A stretch of DNA of 64,000 bases, from the NCBI RefSeq assembly GCF_013823965.1, contig NZ_PNNA01000074.1, forward strand, positions 1-64,000. The letters are read 5' to 3'. Origin of the DNA: Flavobacterium sp. (GTDB lineage: Bacteria > Bacteroidota > Bacteroidia > Flavobacteriales > Flavobacteriaceae). Below, in pieces: positions 50,172 through 59,622 of the stretch; positions within the stretch are counted from its first letter, which is position 1, and the number at the start of each line of letters is the position of its first letter. Position numbers and translations under genes: made by a program. The notes beneath the pieces were generated by a model, which had not been told where the DNA came from, made no database searches, and saw only the letters and a list, made by a program, of their open reading frames with translations.

Positions 50172-51698
50172 CTATTGTTTGTCCCACCAAACTGGAGTAA
50201 CCATTGGTTTGAAATTAGCTGAATAATTTGTGGCATTCGAGCCTCTTTCATTGGTTGAATATACAAATCTTCTTATCCATTTTCCGCCATTTACTGGGTC
50301 GGTATTCACAGGAATCGTTAGGCCTTTGAAAGCATTTGCCGAAAAGTCGTATCTTCTATAATCTGTAAATGTTTCTGGATTCAAAAACAGGGCAATGAAT
50401 TTTTGACGCATGATGTCTTTCAATTCTAATGCTGCAGCGCCCTTATCGATAGATGTGTCTGATAAATAGGCCGTTTGCGATGCTGATGCAACGCCTAATT
50501 TAGTCATGTTTGCAGTGATACCCGCTTTGTAGGCGGCATAGGATGCGGCATTTGTACCTGTTGTGGTTGCATTTCCTCCATTAATAAGAAATTGTGCTTC
50601 GGCTTCCATAAATTTAGCCTCGGCATAACTTAAAATAACTGTTGGTGCAGCAGCGTTTGAATAGTAAAATTCAGTGCCAATTTTTGCCGATGACCCTGTT
50701 CCTGTCCCGTTTGTGGTGCCAATAAATCCTGCTCCTGTTGTGGGCTGGCTTCCACTAATACCGGCGCCGTTATAGGTTCTCATGTCAACCAATAATGGTA
50801 ATCTTGGATCCATGTTTACTGTAGTAAATGGGTATACTGTTCCTCCATTTATGTAGCTTATGAATTGATTTGAAATCGCATACAGTACATTTCCTGCAAA
50901 TAATCCTAATTGACTCGCATACCAAGGATTCACATTTACAGCATTGTATTTTATTTGAAAATCTTCTGTGTTTGCAGTAAATCCTTTTGCCAAGCTTTCC
51001 ACAACAGCATTTCCAGTGACAACTGATCCGTTTATTTTTGATAAATGCAATTGATATCGGGCTTTGAAAGTATAAGCCGCTTTGGTCCATTTAGTAATGT
51101 TTCCTGCATAAATCAAATCTTCTGAGCCTGGTGCAAAAGTAGATGTGTTTGGACTGGAAAATAGTACAATTGCATCATCCAATAATTTAATTACATCTGC
51201 ATAAATAGTTTGCTGACTATCATATTTTGGAGTAAAATTTTGACCCGACAAAGTTGCTTCTGTGTAAGGAACATCTCCATAGATATCAGTAGTTTGTCCT
51301 ATATTGATCGCTTTCAAAACTTTTGCAATGGCAAGGTAATGGCTTGAATTTGTGGTTATTGATTTCTCTTCCAAGACTTTGATGTTTGGCAACGCTTTTG
51401 TGTAAACGGTGGCCCAATAATTATCTAAAGTACTTAAATAGTGGTTGTCAATCCCTTGTCGGTCTTGTACTATTGTAGTTATGTGTTGATCTACAATTGC
51501 AATGTTTGTTGATGCTTGATACTGTGCAGTCATCGTATATTGAATACAAGGCGATAAAACATCTTTCATTACCACAACTTCATTGGCCAATATATTGCTT
51601 GGTGTGTTTACATCGAAATAGCTATCACTGCAACTGTAAATTGAGATTGCCAGTATTGACACTCCTACAATTTTAAATATATTTTTCATAATTCTCAT
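50172..51698 (-). CDS. SusD/RagB-like nutrient-binding lipoprotein
   Basis: A 508-residue outer-membrane lipoprotein with signal ending AISIYSCSDS (Cys23 from the first ATG). An internal Met four residues in is an equally possible start. The body shows SusD-like helical repeats (VLKAINIGQTTDIYGDVPYTEA) and a C-terminal FLNPETFTDYRRYDF, typical of the SusD-like_2 group. It caps the SusC channel and binds the nutrient. No glycosidase, peptidase or regulator gene lies beside the pair, so the substrate is unknown. Confidence 0.93.
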   Translation of the reverse strand: MRIMKNIFKIVGVSILAISIYSCSDSYFDVNTPSNILANEVVVMKDVLSPCIQYTMTAQYQASTNIAIVDQHITTIVQDRQGIDNHYLSTLDNYWATVYTKALPNIKVLEEKSITTNSSHYLAIAKVLKAINIGQTTDIYGDVPYTEATLSGQNFTPKYDSQQTIYADVIKLLDDAIVLFSSPNTSTFAPGSEDLIYAGNITKWTKAAYTFKARYQLHLSKINGSVVTGNAVVESLAKGFTANTEDFQIKYNAVNVNPWYASQLGLFAGNVLYAISNQFISYINGGTVYPFTTVNMDPRLPLLVDMRTYNGAGISGSQPTTGAGFIGTTNGTGTGSSAKIGTEFYYSNAAAPTVILSYAEAKFMEAEAQFLINGGNATTTGTNAASYAAYKAGITANMTKLGVASASQTAYLSDTSIDKGAAALELKDIMRQKFIALFLNPETFTDYRRYDFSANAFKGLTIPVNTDPVNGGKWIRRFVYSTNERGSNATNYSANFKPMVTPVWWDKQ

Positions 51699-51707
51699 CT
51701 TTATTAA

Positions 51708-54700
51708 TTAAAATCCAATATTAAGTCCCAAGGAATAACTTTGTGTCAGAGGAATGCTTTTTCCTGTAAATCCGTACACATTGCTTCCTGCACCATATTG
51801 TGTTCCTTCAGGGTCAAAACCTCTGTATGGAGTCCAAATCAAGAAATTACTTCCACTGGCAGTTAATGACATTGAGTCTAATTTCATGCGTTTTACAATC
51901 GAGGAAGCTAGATTATAAGTCAGATTTACATTTCTCAATTTGAACCAAGATGCATCTTGTATTAAAATCTCCGAAGCCCTGTTGATAACGGTGTTTCTCC
52001 AATATGTATTTCCGTCGTACATAATTGGGATGTCGTTTTTAACATAACCTCCAGCTCCGTCTGATTTTACACCGTCTAAAACTTTTGAATAGTTTCTGTC
52101 TTCTGTCATTTTCAAACTTCCGTTACGAATACCATTTCTTTCGGCTGAATCGAAAACTTCGCCTCCTTTTTTGTATTCAACCAAAAAGCCTAAATTCCAG
52201 TTTTTATATTTTAAGCTATTGTTTAATGTAATCACATAGTCAGGAAAAGCATTTCCTACATTAGTATAGGCGATTGCCCCATTGGCATCTTTTGCCATTA
52301 CGGGTAAACCATTAACAATTAATCGTTGTCCATTTACATAAGCCCATGATTGTGCGTACAAAGAACCTATTGCATCACCCACTTTTATACGAGAATACAC
52401 TTCAGAAGCACCAGCGTCATTTGCAAAATCGATTTGTTCAAACGGTAACGATAATACTTCTGTTTTATAAGCCGTAAAATTTGCAGTAGCAGTCCATTTA
52501 AAATCGTTGTTTTTTATGATATCTGCCGCTAAAGTAAGTTCGTGACCTTTAGTGTTTAAGGAACCCGAATTTTTCCAAATTGATGACAATCCTGCAGATT
52601 GTGGAACGGTAACTTTCAAAATTTGTCCATCGCTCGTTCTATCAAAATAAGTATATTCCAGACGAATGCGATTCTTTGCAAAGTTTAAATCGATACCTGC
52701 TTCATTGGTGGTTACAATTTCAGCTTTGATATTCGGATCTGCATCCACGGTTCCAATACTTACTCCTCCAATTCCATTGAAAGGGATATCAGGAGATGAA
52801 TACCTGCCAATTCCAAAAGGAGGAACTTTCCCTACTTGCGCCCATGACCCTCGAAGTTTTCCGTAAGAAAGGATGCTGGCTTCTTTGTCTATAAAGTCGT
52901 TGAAAACGAAAGCTAAATTTGTTGAAAAATAGTTAAAAGCACGATTTGCTTTTGGTAGCGTAGAAGCATAATCCCTTCTTCCTGTTACAGATGCAAAAAT
53001 TATTTCTTTATAATCAGCTTTCAACTCGGTATAATACCCCACTGTTCTAACAACTTCATTGGTTTGTGACACATATTTGTTGATGGTATTTGCCATATTG
53101 TTGAAATTTGGTTTTAACAATCCTTCTCCTCTTACATTCATGTAATTGGAATTAGTGTCAAAAATCATGTTTCCAACCAAAGCAGAAGTGTTAAAATCGC
53201 CAAATTTTTTGTTGGCAGTAACCATAAAGTTAGAGTTTAATCCTTTAAAGTTGATGTTTTCGTTTACGATAAAACCACCTACAGGTCCTCCGGCATCCAA
53301 TTCAGCACCAACATAACGGTTTCTTTGTTCGGCATAGTTGTCTAAACTGGCTCTGTAAACTACTTGCAACCAAGGTTTTGCTTGCCAATTCACATCGGCA
53401 GAAGCAATCCAACGATCTACTTTGTCATGCAAGTTGCTTACCATTGCTAAATATAATGGCTGGTCAACCGTTCCCACGGACCAATCTTTCTCGCTTCCGG
53501 AGGGCGTTAAATAATCATTGACATCGATAGATGGTGACCAATAAGAAAGTACACTCATGATTGATCTGTCTCCTCCATTGGCACGAGCTCCACCAGAATT
53601 AGAATAAGCTACCGAGGTTCCTAGTTTTAAATTTTCTGAAAGTTTGTATCCTCCATTGAACTTGAAAGTTTTTCGGGTATAATCAGTATTTGGCACAATA
53701 CCTTGGTCTTTACTGCTAGACGCCGACACAAAATAATTTATTCTATCGGTGCCACCGCTGAAGCTAACATTATTTGTAAAATTAATTCCTGTTTTAAAGA
53801 AATCTTTGTAGAAATTTCTGTAGTATATTCCAGGACCATCAGCACTTGAATATTTGGGACCATTCGATTGGAAACCTCCATTGATAATCGCTCCAGTGGC
53901 GCTATTTGGATTTACGTTAAATTCAATACCAGAAGGAGTATTTGCATTCATGCTTTTTACAGCAGGATAATAATCAAACACAGCAGGAGTTTGTGAGTTC
54001 AAGTTTACTCTTCTATACGAACCTTCTCTGTAAGTAGATTGTAGTTCAGGATATTTATTTACATCGCTAAAAGAAGTACTCGAAGAAACATTTACTTTTG
54101 TTTTTCCTTCTTTTCCTTTTTTGGTAGTTATGATAATTACCCCATTTCCGGCCAAGATACCGTACAAGGCTGTCGCTCCTGCTCCTTTTAACACAGTATA
54201 GGATTCAATATCATTTGGATTTAAGTCAACTCCACGATTGGAGAACGAAAATTGCTCGGCACTACTTGGTGAGTTACCGATACTCGCCAAAACATTACCA
54301 GATATGGTGCTGTTGTTTACTGGGTTTCCGTCAATAATAATTAAAGGTTGATTGTTACTTCCTGTACTCAAGGAGGAAACACCACGAATTAAAATATCAA
54401 CACCACCTCCAGCTTCACCTGAAGTTTTGCTTATGGTTACACCTGAAACACTTCCTTGCAGCGACTCTAATGCATTTAATTGGCCAGGACGTTCCACGTC
54501 TGCCGCCTTGATGGTCTGGTTGGCATATCCTAAAGATTTGGATTTGTTTTTAATCCCCATCGCCGTTACCACGACTTCCTCTAGTTTATTTTCGCCATTT
54601 TCTTTTAAAATTACGTTGAGGCTGTTGCCCGTAACTTTTATCTCCTGATTTAAAAAACCGATATAAGAAAATACCAAAGTGCTTCCTTTTGAAGCTTCAA

Positions 54701-54881
54701 TTTGATAATTTCCATCAATATCTGTCGCAACGGCAGATTTGGTTCCTTTCAGGGAGACATTTGCACCCGGCAAAGCGAGACCTTGGGCGTCTGAAACCTT
54801 ACCTTTTACGATAATGTTTTGGGAATAGTTTGTAAGTATTCCGAAAAAAAACAGTAAAAGAATTAAATACCTTTTTTTCAT
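51708..54881 (-). CDS. SusC/RagA-family TonB-linked outer-membrane protein
   Basis: A 1057-residue TonB-dependent transporter. After a signal peptide (about 1-20) comes a carboxypeptidase-regulatory-like domain (about 24-105, VSDAQGLALPGANVSLKGTK), then the plug (about 115-260, with TNEAGI-type blocks later and DILIRGVSSLSTGS in the plug), and a 22-strand barrel. The end MGLNIGF-like C-terminus (SLGLNIGF) carries the terminal aromatic residue. It lies 9 bases before the SusD-like gene and imports its substrate using TonB energy. Only this pair is present, without a polysaccharide-utilisation locus. Confidence 0.94.
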   Translation of the reverse strand: MKKRYLILLLFFFGILTNYSQNIIVKGKVSDAQGLALPGANVSLKGTKSAVATDIDGNYQIEASKGSTLVFSYIGFLNQEIKVTGNSLNVILKENGENKLEEVVVTAMGIKNKSKSLGYANQTIKAADVERPGQLNALESLQGSVSGVTISKTSGEAGGGVDILIRGVSSLSTGSNNQPLIIIDGNPVNNSTISGNVLASIGNSPSSAEQFSFSNRGVDLNPNDIESYTVLKGAGATALYGILAGNGVIIITTKKGKEGKTKVNVSSSTSFSDVNKYPELQSTYREGSYRRVNLNSQTPAVFDYYPAVKSMNANTPSGIEFNVNPNSATGAIINGGFQSNGPKYSSADGPGIYYRNFYKDFFKTGINFTNNVSFSGGTDRINYFVSASSSKDQGIVPNTDYTRKTFKFNGGYKLSENLKLGTSVAYSNSGGARANGGDRSIMSVLSYWSPSIDVNDYLTPSGSEKDWSVGTVDQPLYLAMVSNLHDKVDRWIASADVNWQAKPWLQVVYRASLDNYAEQRNRYVGAELDAGGPVGGFIVNENINFKGLNSNFMVTANKKFGDFNTSALVGNMIFDTNSNYMNVRGEGLLKPNFNNMANTINKYVSQTNEVVRTVGYYTELKADYKEIIFASVTGRRDYASTLPKANRAFNYFSTNLAFVFNDFIDKEASILSYGKLRGSWAQVGKVPPFGIGRYSSPDIPFNGIGGVSIGTVDADPNIKAEIVTTNEAGIDLNFAKNRIRLEYTYFDRTSDGQILKVTVPQSAGLSSIWKNSGSLNTKGHELTLAADIIKNNDFKWTATANFTAYKTEVLSLPFEQIDFANDAGASEVYSRIKVGDAIGSLYAQSWAYVNGQRLIVNGLPVMAKDANGAIAYTNVGNAFPDYVITLNNSLKYKNWNLGFLVEYKKGGEVFDSAERNGIRNGSLKMTEDRNYSKVLDGVKSDGAGGYVKNDIPIMYDGNTYWRNTVINRASEILIQDASWFKLRNVNLTYNLASSIVKRMKLDSMSLTASGSNFLIWTPYRGFDPEGTQYGAGSNVYGFTGKSIPLTQSYSLGLNIGF

Positions 54882-54908
54882 TGTGGTTAATTTTTTTGAT
54901 TAGTCTTG

Positions 54909-54916
54909 CAAACATA
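54909..54916 (-). promoter_or_regulatory. Putative -7 box of the SusC/SusD operon
   Basis: Reads TATGTTTG on the minus strand, 27 bases before the SusC ATG. The spacer behind it is extremely AT-rich. Confidence 0.5.
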
Positions 54917-54988
54917 AACAAAACACAATGAAATTTTAATGTTAATTTAACAAAAAATGCTAATAAATAGTTAATATTTAACAAAAAT

Positions 54989-55219
54989 CTACGTTTCTTT
55001 TACCGAAATGATTTTTACCGGACAGGCTTTGGCGGCCAGTTCACATCCTTCAACGATAGTGTGGTCGGGTGATTTCAAGGTGAAAAAGCCTTTGGCATTC
55101 ACGCTCTTGATCAAAACCGATTTCCCGTCTTTTTTGGACATTTGAAACTGGACAGGCGCCATTTCCACGCAATAATTGCAGCCAATGCATTTGTCCCTTT
55201 GCAGCGTAATAATGACCAT
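54989..55219 (-). CDS. Small ferredoxin
   Basis: A 76-residue ferredoxin with Cys11, Cys14 and Cys17 in CIGCNYC, and Cys66 in ACPVK, enough for one 4Fe-4S cluster; the second expected set of cysteines is missing apart from Cys59. Its start overlaps the trhP stop by one base, so it is translated with trhP. The gene order suggests it delivers electrons to a partner nearby, the Fe-S enzyme TrhP being the obvious candidate, although this is inference. Confidence 0.9.
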   Translation of the reverse strand: MVIITLQRDKCIGCNYCVEMAPVQFQMSKKDGKSVLIKSVNAKGFFTLKSPDHTIVEGCELAAKACPVKIISVKET

Positions 55220-56463
55220 TAGGCTTCCACAATTTTATATAATTTGTCCGACATACGGATTCTGAAAGGCAGTTTCAAAGTACAGTCGTCACCTTTTGTT
55301 GCTTTTTCAGCAGTAGTGTCATTCACGAACATTTCCTCGATAATCATTTCCTGTGCTCCCGTGCTTGGACCGGTAACCAATATTTTGTCGCCAATCTTGA
55401 TGTCGTAAGCCTCGATTTTGAATTGGCCAATTTCCGCTTTCGGGAAAAAATGGGTTCCTTTTCCCACATACACTTTCTTTTGGGTCGCAGCCGATCCCGA
55501 AACATCGCTCCATTCGCCCAATTCTTGACCCAGATAGTATCCCGACCAAAAACCGCGATTGTAAACAGTGTTTAAGTCTTCCATCCAGGTTGTGATTTTT
55601 TCTTTCGAAAAAGTGCCTTCATAATAACTGTCGATGGCTTCACGATAGGTTTTTACTACTGTTGCCACATATTCCGGAGCGCGGCCACGACCTTCAATTT
55701 TCAAGACTTGAATGCCAGAATCAATCACTTGATCCAAGAAATCCAATGTGCACAAATCTTTTGGCGACATCATGTATTCGTTGTCCAATTCGATTTCAAA
55801 ACCAGTTTCTTGGTCGATGACGGTGTATTTCTTGCGGCAATTTTGTTTGCAAGCACCACGATTTGCCGATGAATTATGCGAATGTAAACTCAAATAACAT
55901 TTTCCCGAAACTGCCATGCACAAGGCTCCGTGACCAAAGATTTCAATTTCGACCAAATTGCCGTTGGGTCCTTTGATTTGTTCTTTTTCGATTTGCTCCG
56001 TGATTTTTTTTACTTGGCGTAAACTCAACTCCCGGCTCAAAACCATCGTGTCGGCAAAAAGGCTGTAGAATCGAATGGTTTCAATGTTGGTAATATTCAG
56101 TTGGGTCGAAATATGAACTTCCATACCAATGCCTCTTGCCATTGCGATTACTGCTTGGTCGGAAGCGATTACGGCCGTGATGTTGGCTTCCTTGGCTTTG
56201 TTCAATAAGGTTTTCACGACCGACAAATCGTGGTCGTAAATGATGGTGTTCAAGGTCAAATAACTTCGAACGTTTTTTTCTTCGCAACGGCGGGCAATTT
56301 CCGGCAAATCATCCATCGTGAAATTCACGGTGGCACGGGCGCGCATGTTCAATTGCTCCACGCCAAAGTAAACGGAATCCGCTCCATTGTCCAGTCCTGC
56401 TTGCAATGACTCGAAGTTTCCTGCTGGAGCCATTAATTCTATTTTGTTGGTTGTTGTCATCAC
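55219..56463 (-). CDS. trhP: Peptidase U32 family tRNA hydroxylation protein TrhP (YegQ-like)
   Basis: A 414-residue U32-family protein. The N-terminal barrel starts with ELMAPAGNFESLQAGLDNGADSVY-type sequence, and the U32 signature is EIFGHGALCMAVSGKCYLS with Cys182 and following Cys (GACKQNC) that bind an Fe-S cluster. In E. coli YegQ (TrhP) makes 5-hydroxyuridine at tRNA position 34 from prephenate, with Fe-S cluster help. The last 85 residues (about 328-414) form a separate beta domain that is homologous to the tail of TrhO, encoded 3 bases upstream. It ends where the ferredoxin gene starts. Confidence 0.9.
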   Translation of the reverse strand: MMTTTNKIELMAPAGNFESLQAGLDNGADSVYFGVEQLNMRARATVNFTMDDLPEIARRCEEKNVRSYLTLNTIIYDHDLSVVKTLLNKAKEANITAVIASDQAVIAMARGIGMEVHISTQLNITNIETIRFYSLFADTMVLSRELSLRQVKKITEQIEKEQIKGPNGNLVEIEIFGHGALCMAVSGKCYLSLHSHNSSANRGACKQNCRKKYTVIDQETGFEIELDNEYMMSPKDLCTLDFLDQVIDSGIQVLKIEGRGRAPEYVATVVKTYREAIDSYYEGTFSKEKITTWMEDLNTVYNRGFWSGYYLGQELGEWSDVSGSAATQKKVYVGKGTHFFPKAEIGQFKIEAYDIKIGDKILVTGPSTGAQEMIIEEMFVNDTTAEKATKGDDCTLKLPFRIRMSDKLYKIVEA

Positions 56464-56466
56464 AAA

Positions 56467-57825
56467 TTAGTTTAAGATTTTATATAATTTATCAGACAAT
56501 CGAATTCTGAAAGGCACTGCAAAGGTTACTTTGTCGCCTGTTTTTGCTTGGTTTTTTTCGGTTCCATTGACCATCATTTTGTCCAAAATCATTTCTTGGT
56601 TTCCGGTGGTTGGACCCGAAATCAAGATTTTGTCGCCCAAATTCAATTCTTGGTTTTCGATAATGAAAAGGCCTACTTGCGCTTTTACATAATAATGTTC
56701 CGCTTTGCCAAGCAATACTTTTTTGATTTTTATTTTCTGGCGAATGTCAGTTGTTTTTGCGGCTGTCGCCAAAGCTGTATCCGTTAATTCTCCAGAGTGT
56801 TTGAATTTTAAACTTTCTGATTTTCCTTTTCTGAAAACTTTATTTCCGACTTGTTTTCCGGTTCTCAGTTTTACTTGTTCCACCAATGGCAAATGGGTGA
56901 TTTCCAAACATTCGGTAGAACAGCAATTTTCCATGGCGGCTTTGCATTCGTCACATTGAATGAACAACAAATGGCATCCGTCGTTGGCACAATTGGTGTG
57001 GTTGTCGCAAGGTTTTCCGCATTGGTGGCATTGGGAAACAATATCGTCCGTGATTCTTTCGCCGAGACGATTGTCGAACACAAAGTTTTTGCCAATGAAT
57101 TTGCTTTCCAAACCTTCTTCTTCAATTTGTTTGGCGTAATTGATGATGCCGCCTTCGAGTTGGTAAACTTTTTTGAAACCTTGGTGTTTGAAATAAGCAC
57201 TGGCTTTCTCGCAACGAATTCCTCCGGTGCAATACATTACCAAGTTTTTGTCTTCTTTATGGTCTTGAAGTTGTTCGTTGATGATGGGCAAACTTTCTCG
57301 GAACGTTTCCACATCGGGAGTGATGGCGCCTTTGAAATGCCCGACTTCGCTTTCGTAATGGTTTCTGAAATCCACGACGATGGTGTTGGGATCATCCAGA
57401 ATTTCGTTGAATTCCTTGGCTTTTAGGTGGATTCCTTTGTTGGTTACGTCAAAAGTGTCGTCGTTGAGACCGTCGGCAACAATTTTGTGGCGCACTTTGA
57501 TGGTCAGTTTCAAAAAAGCGTGATCGTCATGCTCCACGGCTACATTCAGGCGAATGCCTTTCATGAAATCATAGACTTCCAAAGTCTCCCTGAAAGCTTC
57601 GAAATTTTCGGCAGGAACATTCATTTGGGCGTTGATGCCTTCGTGGGCAACGTAAATTCGACCCAGTGCATCGAGTGCGTTCCAGGCTACAAATAAATCG
57701 TCGCGAAATTTTTTGGGATCTTCAATTTTGGCATACGCATAGAAAGACAACGTAAGACGTTGTTTGCCGGCTTGGTCAATAAGCTCGGCTCTTTCTTCTG
57801 CGCTTAAGGTGTTATACAGTTGCAT
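56467..57825 (-). CDS. trhO: tRNA uridine hydroxylase TrhO (YceA-like rhodanese) with U32 C-terminal-type domain
   Basis: A 452-residue protein, about 100 longer than E. coli YceA (350). An N-terminal acylphosphatase-like part (about 25-110) and a rhodanese domain with active-site Cys199 in YCTGGIRCEKAS lead to a zinc-type Cys cluster (CHQCGKPCDNHTNC, CDECKAAMENCC). YceA/TrhO hydroxylates U34 of tRNA using oxygen. The extra C-terminal domain (about 367-452) is not in E. coli TrhO; it closely matches the last part of TrhP (GDKIL, TG-QEMI, PFRIR-SDKLYKI). It has its own promoter box and precedes trhP by 3 bases. Confidence 0.92.
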   Translation of the reverse strand: MQLYNTLSAEERAELIDQAGKQRLTLSFYAYAKIEDPKKFRDDLFVAWNALDALGRIYVAHEGINAQMNVPAENFEAFRETLEVYDFMKGIRLNVAVEHDDHAFLKLTIKVRHKIVADGLNDDTFDVTNKGIHLKAKEFNEILDDPNTIVVDFRNHYESEVGHFKGAITPDVETFRESLPIINEQLQDHKEDKNLVMYCTGGIRCEKASAYFKHQGFKKVYQLEGGIINYAKQIEEEGLESKFIGKNFVFDNRLGERITDDIVSQCHQCGKPCDNHTNCANDGCHLLFIQCDECKAAMENCCSTECLEITHLPLVEQVKLRTGKQVGNKVFRKGKSESLKFKHSGELTDTALATAAKTTDIRQKIKIKKVLLGKAEHYYVKAQVGLFIIENQELNLGDKILISGPTTGNQEMILDKMMVNGTEKNQAKTGDKVTFAVPFRIRLSDKLYKILN

Positions 57826-57882
57826 GCTATAAACGTTTAAGTGAGAAATATGTGGTGAATTCTAAATGGAAGAATTCGGGTG

Positions 57883-57890
57883 CAAATTTA
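57883..57890 (-). promoter_or_regulatory. Putative -7 box of the trhO-trhP-ferredoxin operon
   Basis: Reads TAAATTTG on the minus strand, 57 bases upstream of the trhO ATG, after the SulP stop. Confidence 0.5.
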
Positions 57891-57920
57891 GGGTTTATTT
57901 TTAGATTAAAAACTAGGTTT

Positions 57921-59594
57921 TCAAGAGTTTTTTCGTGTGGCTTCCACCACCAAGTCATCTACGGAAACAAAACGACTGATGTGTCCTAAAAGATCCTCCA
58001 AATTTTCGGAACGCAAGGTATCGCGCACTTCGGAACGAGCTTCGGCAATTTTTAAGGCAATCTTCTTTTTTTTCAAATCGATGAACAATTGTTTTAAAAA
58101 TCGTGCTCCCGCAATATCGACATTTGGAGAGGAATTCAAATCCAGGATTACCGTTTTTATGGGATGAGTTCCATGATTGATTTTTTTCCAAATTTCTTCC
58201 TTGATATTTTCGACATTGAAATACAAGATGGCCGATTCAACCCGGACGATTAGGACTCCTTCGATGATTTCGTTATCGGGATGGCGTTCTAAATCAGTGT
58301 AACGTTTGGTTCCCGGAATTCTTCCCAAAAAGGCCACATTGGGATTTGAAGTGGCTTTTATCATTAGCAACAAAGTGACGATGGCTGCCAGCAAAACGCC
58401 AATCAGAATTCCCCAAATGAGCACGCCAACAAGGGCAATCATAACAACATAAAATTCTTGTTTGTTGATTCGGTAAAGATGTTTCATTTCTTTTAGGTCA
58501 AAAAGTCCGCTAATGGCCACCAAGACTATTGCCGCCAAAATTACCGTGGGCAAATATTGAAGCATATCGGTTAAAAATAAAAGACAAAATGCAATTGCCG
58601 CCGAGGCGAATACCAATGACAAAGGTGTTTTTGCACCAGCAGTATCATTGACGGCAGATTGTGACAAGCCGCCCGCAACAGGATAACCCTGGCCCAAGGC
58701 AACGGCCGCATTTGCAATTCCAAGTGCCAGTAATTCTTGACGTGGGTCAATAAAATAACCGTTTTTTTGTGCCAATGATCTTGCTGCCGAAACACTTTCG
58801 ATATATGATAATAAAAAACACGCCATTGCCAGTGGAAACACGTCATCAATATCGCGAAAACGAAGGGAAGGAAAATGGAATTCGGGTAGGCCTGAAGGGA
58901 TTATTCCAACGGTTGAAAAGCCTTGCAGTCCCAGTGAAGTTGTGGTAATTAAAAAAATGGAAATGATTACGATTATTATGGCAACAGGTTTTCCAGGAGC
59001 CATTTTTTCGCCAAAAATAAGGATTGCAATGGCGGCAATTCCAAAAATTAAAACGGCCGTGTTGGTTTCCGGAAGTTGTTGTATTAAGACAATTATGCGT
59101 TCCAAGAAATTTTCGCCACCACCATTTACACCAAATAATTTCGGCAATTGGGTCAAGCCAATGGTCAGGGCGGCACCGGCCTTGAAACCAACCAAAACCG
59201 TTTCGCTGATAAAATTGATGATACCGCTCAATCGCAACAAATAAGCGAGAATTGCCAAAGCTGCAAATACCAATGCGGTGAGGGAAGCAATGTCAGCCCA
59301 TCGCTGCACGTCTCCGTTGGCCATATCGGCAATTGAGGTTCCAATAAGTAATGATATGGCCGATGTGGGACCAATGGCCAATTGTTTGCTAGAACCCAAC
59401 AGTGCATAGAAAAATCCGCCGATGAGATAGCCGTAAATCCCGTATTCAGGCGGTAATCCCGCCAAGGTTGCATAAGCCAATGAAACCGGAATTCCATAAG
59501 CAGCCAAAGTTATTCCGGCTATAAAATCGCCTTTTAAAGTTTTTTTATTGTAGTCTTTAATCCATAAAAAGCATGGGAATAATTTATGCCACAT
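57921..59594 (-). CDS. SulP-family anion transporter
   Basis: A 557-residue SLC26/SulP protein with about twelve membrane helices (about 20-420) and a cytoplasmic STAS domain at the C-terminus (about 430-545, ILDLNSSPNVDIAGARFL and the conserved helix after it). The family signature GIPVSLAYATLAGLPPEYGIYG is at the N-terminus. It carries sulfate, bicarbonate or another anion; the substrate cannot be read from sequence. The PPK2 gene upstream runs in the same direction with a 28-base gap. Confidence 0.94.
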   Translation of the reverse strand: MWHKLFPCFLWIKDYNKKTLKGDFIAGITLAAYGIPVSLAYATLAGLPPEYGIYGYLIGGFFYALLGSSKQLAIGPTSAISLLIGTSIADMANGDVQRWADIASLTALVFAALAILAYLLRLSGIINFISETVLVGFKAGAALTIGLTQLPKLFGVNGGGENFLERIIVLIQQLPETNTAVLIFGIAAIAILIFGEKMAPGKPVAIIIVIISIFLITTTSLGLQGFSTVGIIPSGLPEFHFPSLRFRDIDDVFPLAMACFLLSYIESVSAARSLAQKNGYFIDPRQELLALGIANAAVALGQGYPVAGGLSQSAVNDTAGAKTPLSLVFASAAIAFCLLFLTDMLQYLPTVILAAIVLVAISGLFDLKEMKHLYRINKQEFYVVMIALVGVLIWGILIGVLLAAIVTLLLMIKATSNPNVAFLGRIPGTKRYTDLERHPDNEIIEGVLIVRVESAILYFNVENIKEEIWKKINHGTHPIKTVILDLNSSPNVDIAGARFLKQLFIDLKKKKIALKIAEARSEVRDTLRSENLEDLLGHISRFVSVDDLVVEATRKNS

Positions 59595-59622
59595 AGTTTA
59601 TTAATTTAGAAATTCTTGTGGT

